NCBI GenBank assembly: GCA_016785225.1
Contig: JAFBJZ010000872.1
Span: 802,501 to 866,500 of the forward strand
Length of the DNA: 64,000 bases
From: Psettodes erumei
Taxonomy: Eukaryota > Chordata > Actinopteri > Pleuronectiformes > Psettodidae
Direction: 5' to 3'
Made by a program: the position numbers and the translations under genes. The notes below the pieces were generated by a model. It did no database searches and had not been told where the DNA came from. It worked only from the letters and a program-made list of their open reading frames with translations. How positions within the stretch are numbered: position 1 is the first letter of the stretch; every line of letters starts with the position of its first letter. Shown in pieces: positions 47,716 to 58,186 of this stretch.

Positions 47716-49469
47716 CTGGAAAACAAAAATGGCTTCAGTCCATTTCACTTTTATTTCCCTTCCTACCTCAGTCCCCTTACTGTGATCTCCCTTTGTTCTA
47801 ATTAGAAGAATGACAAAATACATGTGTGTGTTCCCAAGTGTGTATTCATCTACAGTATTTGATCTCCTATTTTAATGGTTACAGTGATGGAGGAGCGGTG
47901 GTGTAAGCAGGCCTTTAATGAGAGGCGGGGGTGAGGGGAGAGGCATGAGGAGCAGAGACCCTGCTGGCTGAGAGGACAGACGCCTGGGTTGGTGAGGTGG
48001 ATCTCATGCTGTGGAGGTTTTTTCATTCAAATACTAACAGCAGACTGATGGCTTTAATCATCAGTCTGCTGTGTTGTCTGGTGCTACTACTGAAACCTTT
48101 TTTCCTGCTGTGAAAGTATATCCATCTTCCAAGGATGTTTAATCAAGTGTAAAGTACATTCATTTCCAAGTGCCAAAACAGAAAATTGTGAAGAAACATG
48201 TAGGATAGTTAGTGACTGAAACAGAACTTGTGACTGTACTGTACTTCCTGTCAAAATGTCTTCCATGAAAAAAGCCTATCAAACAAATGAATTATACACA
48301 GATACATACACTTTGAAACACATGCATATCACACATGTATTACGCTTGCAGATTATCTTACCTTTTTTATATTTCTGGCTACATTGTTTGATTCCCAGAA
48401 TCCCACTGATGGAATAGGTGGACTTGGAGGAATTGGGCGATCCCATTGCAAGAGATGATGTTGATGATGCTGCAGGGTCAGAGGTCAGTGTCAGGAAACA
48501 GAAAGAGACAGATAGATCAAGAAAGATGAGAAGAAGGGACAGAAAAAAACTTACCAACGTCATAAGGTTCAGACTGAACTCTGCTTCTGATTATCCTGCA
48601 AAGACAGAGGGAACTCACTCAGCTCTCATTTTAACATGTGTTGCCAGCATACACATACACAGGACCTCTGTAGCTATACCTGTTGATAGAGCTGATGCTG
48701 GGCACGCTGTCCTGCTCACACACTCGCTCCAGCAGCAGCCTGTCTCTGATCTCCCAGGCAAACATGGTGGGGTTGGTGTGTTTCAGATGAAGGATCATTT
48801 GCACGACTCTCGGGGTGGCCACCTTGGGCTTAGAGCCTCCAATCACTCCTGGTCTGATGCTCCCTGTCTCATTGTACCTAAATGAACAATGTTGATATCC
48901 GTTAGGAATAATTATCATAGTAGAACTTTATGTATTTTGGAATAAAGTGATAAAAGCACTGGTACTGAGATCAATTTATTTAAAATATTTATATAATTCT
49001 GAGTAATGCACCCTGGGGTGACCACACACACAAGTGCACAAAAACATACACACCCGGGGTGAAAAATAGGGCTTATTGGGGTTATTGAATTTACCTGGCC
49101 AGTATTTTGCTGACACAGCCGTGACTGACGCGCAGTCGGCGGGAGATCTCACTGGGACGCACGCCCAGTTGCGCGAGCTCCACAATGCGCCGTCTCACCA
49201 CGCACGGTAACGGTCGTCCGTTGATGAAGACCCCGCCGAGCTGGTTCACCCCGCCGTGCCCTGAGCACCGGAGCGGATCAGAGACGCATCAATGAAAAGA
49301 CGTTATAGATAAGCCAGCATTCAAGCGAATTTGCTTGCGTGGATAGCACTTACCAAAATGAAATGTTAAAATAGAGGTGTGTACGCAGGCTACAGGTGGC
49401 ATCTATCACTTTATTCTAATACTTACTGTGCGTAACGGTGAGGGGCACCTGTCCAAAGCGTACTTCCAT
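47507..49469 (-). CDS. Divergent Pax2/5/8-class paired-box protein, pax5-like, no homeodomain
   Basis: A paired-domain transcription factor. Six minus-strand exons join in frame to 254 aa: 49469-49427, 49260-49095, 48877-48680, 48595-48555, 48469-48362, 47715-47507. The paired domain begins HGGVNQLGGVFINGRPLP and includes [48 protein letters not shown] and [16 protein letters not shown]. The RIIR..VQ ending and the octapeptide YSISGILGI place it in Pax2/5/8, and ERVC in the second subdomain is as in PAX5. Many paired-domain residues differ from the nearly invariant family, for example CVVRRRIVELAQLG and QMILHLKHT. The last exon starts GRDVS, in phase with the octapeptide exon, like the PAX5 GRDL segment, then diverges (KDAWGRSDPYLTS). 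No partial-homeodomain exon was seen in the 650 bases between them. The neighbouring zcchc7 supports a pax5 locus. The first five exons are firm; the last is less certain. Confidence 0.8.
47716..48361 (-). other. pax5-like intron where a homeodomain exon would be expected
   Basis: In PAX2/5/8 a partial homeodomain exon follows the octapeptide exon. Reading this interval on the minus strand I found no frame resembling that helix. A weak candidate open stretch at 47881-48018 has an acceptor-like CCACAG but no recognisable product. Confidence 0.5.
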
Positions 49470-49659
49470 CACACACTGCTGCGTGACCTAATGAAAGTCT
49501 GTAGTCCTGCTCAACTTGTGTGGCTGTTTTCGAGGATGAAACATTATCGTTCAAATATAAATCCGAATAAAATGCGTATTTCAGAGAGCACTTCTCTCTG
49601 TCCCGTATGTTTTGGTCAATGTGCGAAAGGGTGAGAGCGTGGGTGAGAGGGCGGACTAT

Positions 49660-49676
49660 TCCTCTCTTATACCCCG
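49660..49676 (-). promoter_or_regulatory. TATA-like box upstream of the pax5-like gene
   Basis: On the minus strand GGGGTATAAGAGAGG lies about 200 bases upstream of the start codon at 49469, a plausible distance for a TATA box with a short 5' UTR. Confidence 0.45.
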
Positions 49677-50019
49677 CTTAGCACCTGTGTGTAGACTGAT
49701 ATGATTGGATACTGGCGTATACGACTAGTTATTCTTTTGCACTTCTGGTGATCAGGGCTCCAAACAGGATTTCAGATATGCAGACGTTTAAAATCTCCTA
49801 TACGCACCCCTTCACTCACGTCAGTCAAAAATATAACATACAGTAACTGGAGTTTCCATTCACTTAATTGTTTGAATATACATTTTATTCTCCGACCTAA
49901 TGGTCGAAAATGTCATAAACACAGAAGCATTCATAGTGAAACGTGCGAAAAGTTTCCTATTCGTAAGTAAGTCCAGTATTAAATGCTGTTTCAAAGTATT
50001 CTCCCTGTAGCCCGTCACT

Positions 50020-50150
50020 AAGGATGTATTATAATACATCCATGTACTACAGTTCATCCACAATAGGATGTATGGGTGAATTATAATACATCTATATACT
50101 ACAACTCATCCATAGTAGGGTGTATGGATGTATTATAATACATACAAGGC
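50020..50150. repeat. Tandem palindromic repeat in the pax5-like/zcchc7 spacer
   Basis: The perfect 16-base palindrome ATGTATTATAATACAT occurs at 50024-50039 and 50128-50143, with a related copy near 50080, separated by repeated words (TACTACAGTTCATCCA and TACTACAACTCATCCA). About two and a half units of roughly 52 bases. The spacer lies between divergently transcribed genes. Confidence 0.85.
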
Positions 50151-50339
50151 AGGATATAGGCTAATACCCCGGGTTAAAGCTCCTGAAATCCCCAGAAAAA
50201 AAAACTACCGAGGACATAAGCTCACTGACCCAGTCGTGGCTAGTACAGCTACTACAGTAGCAGAAAAACTCCGTGTTTTGTTTTGTTTCGTTGTTTTTAA
50301 ACGCTGGGTATAGTTTTGGTTGTCCAACGTTTTTCCGGA

Positions 50340-50775
50340 AACGCCGGGTGTACTACCTCACCAAAAACAAGCATGGCTGCAGCGATATCATCGGTTTTAA
50401 AGGAAAGACAAATTAGTTTTGTGTTTATCTTGAAGTCGCAACCAAAATATCGTTAACTGAAAACGGTAAGCGTAAAAAATGCCATTATAGACTTATCTGT
50501 CTTGGCTGTGTTTGCTAATTTAACTGCATTAATATCCTCCGCAATTACGGAGCTTATTGCAGTTAGCGTAGTGCTGGTTAGCCTGACGTTACGCCGGGCT
50601 TCAGGTTATACAGCATTTTCAAATCCCCAAATCAGCAGCAGTTTAAAAAGGGCAGTTTTTTATATCTGCCTGGTTAGTTGTAGTTACTGATCAGACGGTC
50701 GAAGCTGTTTGATAGCAGTGCATCGAGCAGTCGCATAGTGGCGCTGTTCAGTCGCAGTTTGTGTTAGGTTGCACT
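50340..50775 (+). promoter_or_regulatory. zcchc7 5' UTR exon, uORF and 5' UTR intron
   Basis: Around 50373 the sequence AAGCATGGCTGC marks a likely start-site region. The ATG at 50373 opens a 27-codon frame ending TAA at 50454-50456, a possible upstream ORF. A strong donor CG/GTAAGC follows at 50466, and an acceptor GTGTTAG at about 50767 joins to GTTGCACTATGG, placing the main ATG at 50776. GTTAGC words recur in the intron. Confidence 0.55.
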
Positions 50776-53700
50776 ATGGACTACTGCACTAAGGAAAACG
50801 AAGATGCTGATTACACTGAGAAGGCTGCCTTCATGGAGGACTACTGCAGTTCAGATGGAGAACGAGTGGGCGTCTCAAGTGGCCAGAAATGTCGGAGCAG
50901 CTGCAAAGAGGCTGCACGGCTCAGCGGGGAAAGCTCCCCTCCACTCCTCTTGGCCTTCTCCATCACCTCTGGACGGCCTTTGGAGGAGAGCAGCTCCAGT
51001 CCGGCTTCCAGTACTGCCTTTCAGGATGAGGAGGACGACGGTGAGCAGCCAGTGGAGGAGTGGATGATCCTGGGAGGAGGGGAGCAAGTGGGAGACTCAA
51101 GCATTCAACTCAACCTGCGCTGTTGGAGCAGTTGTGAGGATGACTCTGGAGAAGAAGGTCAGTGTTGGGTTGTTATTGCTTTAAAAAAAACAAGAAAAGA
51201 CGTTTTCATAGTCATTAAATTTGCATTGTGAGTTTGTGAATTTTTATTTTGCCAGAAGAAAAAACAAGTGACTGTGACTGACTGAGTGAAGTCCAAGAGT
51301 GTCCAGATCCATAAGTTAAGGATCATCTTTTGTGCTGCAATGCTGATTAAAATGACAACACAAGAATCAGGCATGAAAACCTGCCCGTAATTTGTATATA
51401 GTATCAGCTAAAGGTCTATCACCACGTCCTTTTATTTATCAATATGGAGTTGGCTATGGAATAATTGTTTTTCACTTAAAATTGGGTGTTTTAAATTCTC
51501 ATTTTTTTGAAAACAGCCTTGCAGTTTTTTGCACCACTTTCCTGGAAACCATGTCATGTGGCAGTAAAAATATGAGCACACATTATTTAGTTTTACCATC
51601 GACACAAGGTGATGACGAAGGATAGTTTTAACTGCATTCTTTGGACAGCCATTTGAATAATCTGTTTTTCTGTCAAGAAACAGCTTCTTCTCCAGCATAA
51701 CGGATAACTCCACAAGCAGTAACATTTCACCGTGCAGCAGTCTGTGGGAGTGCAATTTATTTTCAAACTGTTACGGAGACTGTTTGCTCAGCCTGCATTG
51801 CGTTTTTTTCAGAAATGCTCCGCTCCACATTAATGAAGATACTCATATTCACACCAGGGAGCTGCCCTGCACAGCCACTTCATCTTGCCTTGACAGCCAG
51901 CTGCTCCTCTGGAGCCGTGTTAGGGCTTTCCTCACACGTAAGAGATAGTTATGTTAGGAAGGTCAAGTGTTTCAGCCCTGAGACTTTCTAAAGTGTGAGA
52001 CCTACAGCTTTTACGAGACAGAATGCCTGGGAAAGATAATATCAGGCTCAGGAAAACTCCTGATCTGCCTTCTTTTTTTTGTAGGGGCTGCATTTGGAAA
52101 TGTGTGTTGCAGTTCATGCAGTATCCTGTGTGGGAGCCACACAGTTGTGGATGTCACTGGGGAACACGTTTGTGTTTGCATCACCTAATGTTCTCTATGG
52201 TCAAACTTTCCATCACAGATCCAGATGCCAAGTCAGTTAACGACGCGTGGGCTGTATCCGAGAAAGACAAGGTAACGTTTGGTATCCATCCACTTGCCGA
52301 GGAATACAAGAGGAGAACTCAGAAAAACATGTGCCTGCTGTCATTATCCAGGCCTCTGGCAATGTAAACATATGTTAAGAAACAGTCGGTATTTTCCCCT
52401 ACTCTTTATTAGTGTTATCAAATTTCAATGACGAATAACTATTTACAGTTACAGGACATTTGTTTTAAAGTCTTTTAAACAGTAAAGATAAACAGTGGGT
52501 AATAAAATTCTCCCTATAGATAAAGAAGACAGTGGGAAAAAAAGGACAGAAATATTTAATAATGATTAATATTGCAATATGACCTCATTAGCATGACTGG
52601 AGCTTTGAAAATGATCCGTTATTTCTGTGTCTTGTCTCTCATATTATCTAGGCTGGTGCTGGTCGGCCTCTGTCCGGCCGCTATTTTGTGCTGGGTCGTT
52701 CTCTGATCTGTCACATCTGCAACAGGACGGGACACCTCGCCAAAAGCTGCTTCTACCATAAGGTAAGGGACCATGCAGACCTTTTCTCTTATATACACTT
52801 AATTTATTTAAACTAATTTAACTAATCTTAGTCTCCACAGAAATCTGTAAGCTTCTCTAAGCTTCAATACTGGAGTCATTATTTCCCTGTCAGCGATCTT
52901 GTAGTTTTATCCCCAACTGTGATGCAAGTTACTTTGAAAAGTCTTATTTTGTGAGTGCTAAAAATTCATTATTTATCATTGAGATTTGACAATGATTGAG
53001 ATTTACAAAACAGAAGCAGGAAAACATACAGCTTTATAAATCTGACAAAAAGAAGGTATCTGCATATTTCTGTCTTTGTGCGTACATGTGGTTTTAACTG
53101 TGAATCCACAGAGATTTATGCATCTGGCCCAAGTAAAAAAAAAAAAACAACCCACACGCACACTTTTTTTTGTCTCTGTGTCTTTTTGTGTCTCTGCAGA
53201 AATGTCCCACCTGTGTCCTTTGTGGGATCCAGGGCCACGTCCAGAGGGACTGTCTGAGCCGCCCCTGCCTCAGCTGTGGGCTGCCTTCGCACGGCCTCAG
53301 GCCCTGTGAACAGCCCCCAGTATGGAATCAGCACTGCCAGCGCTGTGGGGTGACAGGACACCTCTCTGATGTGAGTTTGTCCCTTAGCCCCCAGGTCTGG
53401 CCCCTTTGAATGTTTATGTTGTCGTGTTGAAGGAAACTTTGAAAGTATTCGTCAGTTGTGTGTTGACAGATTTTTTTTTAGCCTCTGGCACATGTGGGCC
53501 CCATTTATGAAGTGTTGTTTGATCTTGTTTGATCTTGTCACATTTCTCATCCTTTGTGCACTTTTGCCCCTGTATTCTTGCCCACAACAGTCATTTTCTC
53601 TTCTGTCCTCTGTTTTCCTCAGGCCTGCCCTGATACATGGAGACAATACCACTTGACAGTGAGTTGAACTTCTGACTTTACCGCACTTTTTCATCTCTTT

Positions 53701-56151
53701 AATAAGCAAGCTTGTAAAAACTCAAATGTCTTTCTTGCTCACTGAAGAATCATCACTAATATGAGATTGTAGTGCTCTTGCTCAAAGTTGAGAAATGAAA
53801 GCCTTCATACAGGTTGGTACAGGATAGCAGAGGGTATTTTTAATGATGAATGGATTGCACTCATATAGCGCTTTTCTAGTCTAATTGACGACTCAAAGCA
53901 GTTTACACTACATACCACTCACCTAGTCACACTCACTCACAACCATCAGGGCAAATTCGAGATTCAGTGTCTTGCCCAGGGGCAATTGGACATGCAGACT
54001 GGAGGAGCAAGGGATTGACCTTCTGATTAGTGGATGACCTGCTCTTCCTCCTGAGCCACAGCTGCTCCAGTCCGACATTTTTTAATTTACTTGGTGACTG
54101 CTATGCTATTTCCATGTTCAAAACTGTCCTTTTTTTCCAGATCCAGTCAGATGTTCCACTCGGACCACAGACAGTCCGCACCTTCAAATACAAGAGACGC
54201 TTTGCTCATTGTTACAACTGCTCTAAAAGGGGACATTATGGCTATGTGAGTGGTGAATGGAAGGAATCCGTATCCCACTGTTTCCTCTCCTTCCTTGCCT
54301 TCTTGGCTTCTGTTGTCCCATTTTTGTCTGTCTTTTTTTCTACATGCCTTTCACTTCCACTCTTTATACCTCTGTCCAAAATATTCTCCCTTTCTCTTTC
54401 ACTGTTTTGCACTGGACTTCACTATACCTGCTCTTCTTTTATTGTATTTCCTCTGCACTTTCACCTGTGTCCTCTCTGTTCTGTCTCTCATTATGTTATG
54501 TTTTATGTTTTTGTACCAACACCGTTCTGCATCCATCATTCACCATTTCTCTTACTCCCTATCTCTGTGTCTCTGTTGTCTCTGTCCGTATCAGGAGTGC
54601 AAGAAGAGAAGGATGGTCAGTGGGACTTTTCCTTCACTGCCTTATGTTTGCTACTATGACACCATGGACGACATCCTCCAGCGCCATACCAGGCTGCAAA
54701 AAAGAGCCAGAGGTGACAAAACATACATTATATTTATTGTTTATACAATGCTGTTTGCTGTTTGCTGTCTTATCTGTCCTCTTTCTTTAAGTTTTTGAAG
54801 GGGATTCATCTGATAATAAAACACATGTCGTCCACCAAGGGTCACCTTTCACACATATACACAAAGTTGTTATACGGCAACAACACAATTACTGGACATT
54901 AAACAGTAACACCAGGTTTAAAATCAGCATTTTACTGCCCTCTGTGGTTGAACGTTTCAAACCTGTTTCACTTCTGCTTTGTTGAATCTGTAGCCACACC
55001 CGGTGATGTCACGGCACTGTGGACTGTAGCAAGTTATTATCAAGGGATTTTTAGTAATTGTTTAAAGCAGTATTATTGTTTTATTAATATTTTTGGAGGG
55101 CCAGCAGATCCAGCTCCAACACTGACATGTTATCGTCTTCTGAGGCTGTTATGATGAATGTGTTAGCAAACACCCAGCTGATGTGTACACAGAGCAACAT
55201 TACCATGTATTTGGAGTCATACTTTCAGCCACTCAACAAATGAAAATCCAACATCCACTTTCTTTTAGCTCTGTTTCGGTCTCCATCCACTCTTGAGGGA
55301 AATATCTGGTTCTTTAGCTGCTAAGAGTACCACGAGGTTCACTCGTGCTTTTTCGCTGACAAAACTTGTCTGCTGCAGCTCAAAGCAGGGTTGGTGAAGC
55401 AGGTGAATGTGAATCAAACCAGTGAAGCTGATGACCACGAAACCAACACTATACGCTCAAATACCGTAAAACATTCTGTAGAACTAAGGGGAGCTGCAGT
55501 TTGTTGGTAATTCTCTGTGGGTTTGTCTCAGTGATCAGTGCCTTTCACATTACATTTGGCCCATCATTAATATAAAAATAATGATTAGTGCAGCTGTATG
55601 GACTCACACTGATTCTCAAGGAAATCTCATTTATCATGTCATATGTGCTTTCAGAACTTGTGAGTGCTAGCTCCACATGCCCTTCAGACCAGCAGCACTC
55701 GATTGAAACAGCAGGGGAGATGGGCGAGGAGAATCAGCCGGTCCAGGGGAGGGCTAGGACAAAGCAGGAGACATATAGCCGAGTTGGCAGGAGGAAGACT
55801 TGGCCAGAGAGGCGCAGAGAGAGACAGGAGGTGAAAAGACTAAGGAGAGAGGCTCAAGCCAGGCGAGAAGGAGGACTTCTTTGGCAATCCAAAGTTAATT
55901 CCAATGATGAAGAATGCCACGCAGACCCCTTCAAGTCCCCCCTCCATGGTCAAAGGCAGGCCACACCCCCTCCGCAGAAGAAAAAGAAAGATGAAGCAAG
56001 CGACAGAAGGAGCAGGAAGAGCAGAGAGGCAGAGCGTTGGAAGAAGAGAAGAGGATTAAAACGTGGGGATTTATATCCTCACGGTAACATAGACATCGGA
56101 AGTGAAAACCTTCTTTCCCCAAAACAAAGAGTACGCCACAGAAGAAGATAA
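50776..56151 (+). CDS. zcchc7: Zinc finger CCHC domain-containing protein 7
   Basis: ZCCHC7 is the vertebrate Air1/2-type zinc-knuckle subunit of the nucleolar TRAMP-like complex that presents RNA to the exosome. Eight coding exons join in frame to 490 aa: 50776-51157, 52219-52271, 52652-52762, 53200-53370, 53623-53658, 54141-54245, 54595-54712, 55655-56151. An acidic Ser-rich N-terminus contains EEWMILGGGE (compare mammalian ESWMLLG). Five CCHC knuckles follow: CHICNRTGHLAKSC, CVLCGIQGHVQRDC, CLSCGLPSHGLRPC, CQRCGVTGHLSDAC and CYNCSKRGHYGYEC. The signature TWRQYHLT lies before the last knuckle and VCYYDT after it. The C-terminus is highly basic (RRKTWPERRRERQEVKR). Position next to a pax5-like gene matches human 9p13.2. 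Confidence 0.93.
53825..54070 (+). repeat. Teleost interspersed repeat in zcchc7 intron 5
   Basis: The order TTGCACTCATATAGCGCTTT, CTCAAAGCAGTTTACACTAC, CTTGCCCAGGGGCAATTGGA, then TTCTGATTAGTGGATGACC and GAGCCACAGCTGCTCC matches a widespread fish repeat (atagcgcttttc, caaagcgctttacact, gcccaagggcac, accttctgattggtggacga, gagccac). The copy extends almost to the next acceptor. Recognition is from memory. Confidence 0.65.
54246..54594 (+). other. Pyrimidine-rich zcchc7 intron 6
   Basis: A CT-rich intron open in all three forward frames, producing hydrophobic Ser/Leu/Phe-rich translations that are not coding. It lies between the last zinc-knuckle half exons. Confidence 0.8.
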
Positions 56152-56640
56152 ACTGTGATTGTTTTTTAAATCCTTTTTCATTTTTTTAATTCTTAAAAAA
56201 GCAGAATTACAAGTGGATATCAAAAAGTGATTTTGTTTCTCCTGGTCTTTTGATTGACATATTTATTCATTATTGAATACAAAACACTGTAGACTCGCAT
56301 ATGCAGTTAAAATACAATAAACTTCAGTGTAACATGTATGAACTTACATTTGTACCTTTTCCACGTCTTGTAAGTAAATACATTACTTTTATACTGGCAG
56401 AGATAAATATTCTAAGATTTTAATGTACAGTATTTTGGATCATGTTTTTACACACTGTGCCTGCTTTTTGGGCTCATTTGTATCTTGTTTGTTTTTTTTG
56501 CTGTTTCCATAAATATAAAGCGAGTTTTACACTAACGTGGTATTTTCTGTGAGTAAAATACTTGAAATCAGGTCAAAGGCATAAACCTCGTATTCAGTTA
56601 TTTGTGTGCAAAGATAGACGATTGTGATGAGATTTGCTCC
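56152..56640 (+). terminator. zcchc7 3' UTR and polyadenylation signal
   Basis: AATAAA at 56316-56321 about 165 bases after the stop, followed by a second A/T-rich candidate near 56512. No coding signal. Confidence 0.55.
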
Positions 56641-58186
56641 GTGAAGACACACAAGGAGAGGGGGTTTGGGTTTTTGTGGTAAATCGGGGTAGGCTTGGGG
56701 GGGGCGTATGATGTCTTTTTTTTTTCGAAGCGCCGTCTTATAGTATCGCTGCCTTGATGCTGCTGAATTATTAATGAGCTGAGCAGCTGCCCGAGGTAAG
56801 CCAGACCGAAGCAGTCAACTCCGATAAGAAGGCGCTTCTTCGAATCGACGTTAAACACTGCGGTTTTAACAAACGTCACTTTGGCAGATCTTGTGCGAAC
56901 TTAAACGTGTCGACGCTTTTGGGTTTGCGTGACAAACTTATAAAAACGGCGAGGGTTTGCTCGAATGCGGAGCGACACGTTTATCTGGATCGATTGGGTG
57001 CGACTTGACAGAGATGTGAAACTCCCATTGATTGATCTCCACTACACTCCCCGCTGACCAGAGAAAACACGGCGAAAGCGAGAGGGGATTTAAATTGGAT
57101 AGATATTGTCCACCTCATTTGACGGATAAGATAGCTTTCTGCTTTCTCATGCGTTCGGAGCTAATCCGTCGGTAGCTCTGCTGAACGACCAGTCGAGCAT
57201 CGACACAGTACGGCGTTAGCTAGCTTGTAATGTCGGCACTGTTGGACTTGTTTTCCCCTCCAGACCCCGCTTCCTTTTAGCCTCGGGCTAGCTGGAAAAT
57301 CGAAATTATGCTAATGAACGAGCAGGTATAGTCTGTCAACGCAAAGGGGTGTTACTTTACTCCTTATAGTGGGCTACCCGTCGCAGTTTAGTTGTAGTTA
57401 ATTCACGAAACTGTGCTAATAACTTTGTTTCACAGCCAGCTATCGGGGCGGCTGCTTTCCTTTAGTTTGCTAACACTCGAAAGCTAGCCATCTTGCTCTT
57501 GTTGAGGGATCTAAGTATTAAACTTGGCTAGCTTTTGGCAGCAGAGATATTAACTTCAGTTGCAGTTGCGAGATAATGTGTGCGTTGCCAGTTGACACAC
57601 TCGTTTAGGACCCGACTGCTTTCGACTACTTTATTTTACTGTAGGGGAGCCTGACAGTAGCCCACTGTGGAAAGGACAATAGAGAACCCGAGACTTGCTC
57701 AGTTGTTCTGGTAACGGCGAAAGCCGTTGATAACTAAATTGTAACTGATGAGCGCGTGCTGAGTGAATTATAATATCTTCTATTACGGTAGGCACGTCCA
57801 TAAGTGATAAAATAAGCGGTTTCTCGTTAAGCTGACCCGCACAGTTAGCGAGGGGAGAGAGTGGATGGAGTCGATGCAGATGTTGCTTGTGCGACATACG
57901 AGGGCTGTGCTTCCCTGAACCCACCGCTTCCAGGTGTCTCACCTCACCACATTAAAACAACAGCTCTAGATGTCTCAGAAACCACTCGCAGTAACCGGTC
58001 GTCAACAGAGGTAACTCGGTGGACAGAGAGACGCGGGGTAGCGGTCTGAAGAGGGAGGCTCCTGTCCGTTTCTGGACGTCCATCTCTCCTGCCTACCTTT
58101 ATCACGTCCATCCACCACCGCCCTCTTTCTCCTCCTCCTCCTCCTCCTACACCACCACCACCACCTCCTCCTCCTCCAGCCCAGCC
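56640..58186 (+). promoter_or_regulatory. rnf38 promoter and 5' UTR
   Basis: CpG-containing sequence with GCTAGC/GTTAGC words (57210-57500) leads to the start codon at 58187 (CAGCCATGG). The last 60 bases before the ATG are a CTC/CAC trinucleotide-like repeat. An open frame continues upstream of the ATG without an AUG, so the start is best placed at 58187. Confidence 0.5.

Noticed and set aside
47881..48018. Open minus-strand stretch as an extra pax5-like exon
   Set aside because: Acceptor-like CCACAG is present but the translation shows no Pax similarity and the donor is poor.
47507..49469. The paired-box gene as a vertebrate Pox neuro or Pax1/9 gene
   Set aside because: Some residues ([27 protein letters not shown]) recall Pox neuro and Pax1/9, but the RIIR..VQ end, the YSISGILGI octapeptide, the ERVC residues and the zcchc7-rnf38 neighbourhood all point to Pax5.
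54250..54798. Long overlapping forward open frames with hydrophobic translations
   Set aside because: They cover a pyrimidine-rich intron of zcchc7 and lack any coding pattern; exon 54595-54712 inside reads in a different context.
58019..58186. Longer rnf38 N-terminus extending upstream of 58187
   Set aside because: The open frame upstream has no ATG and is a CTC/ACC repeat; the first good-context ATG is at 58187.
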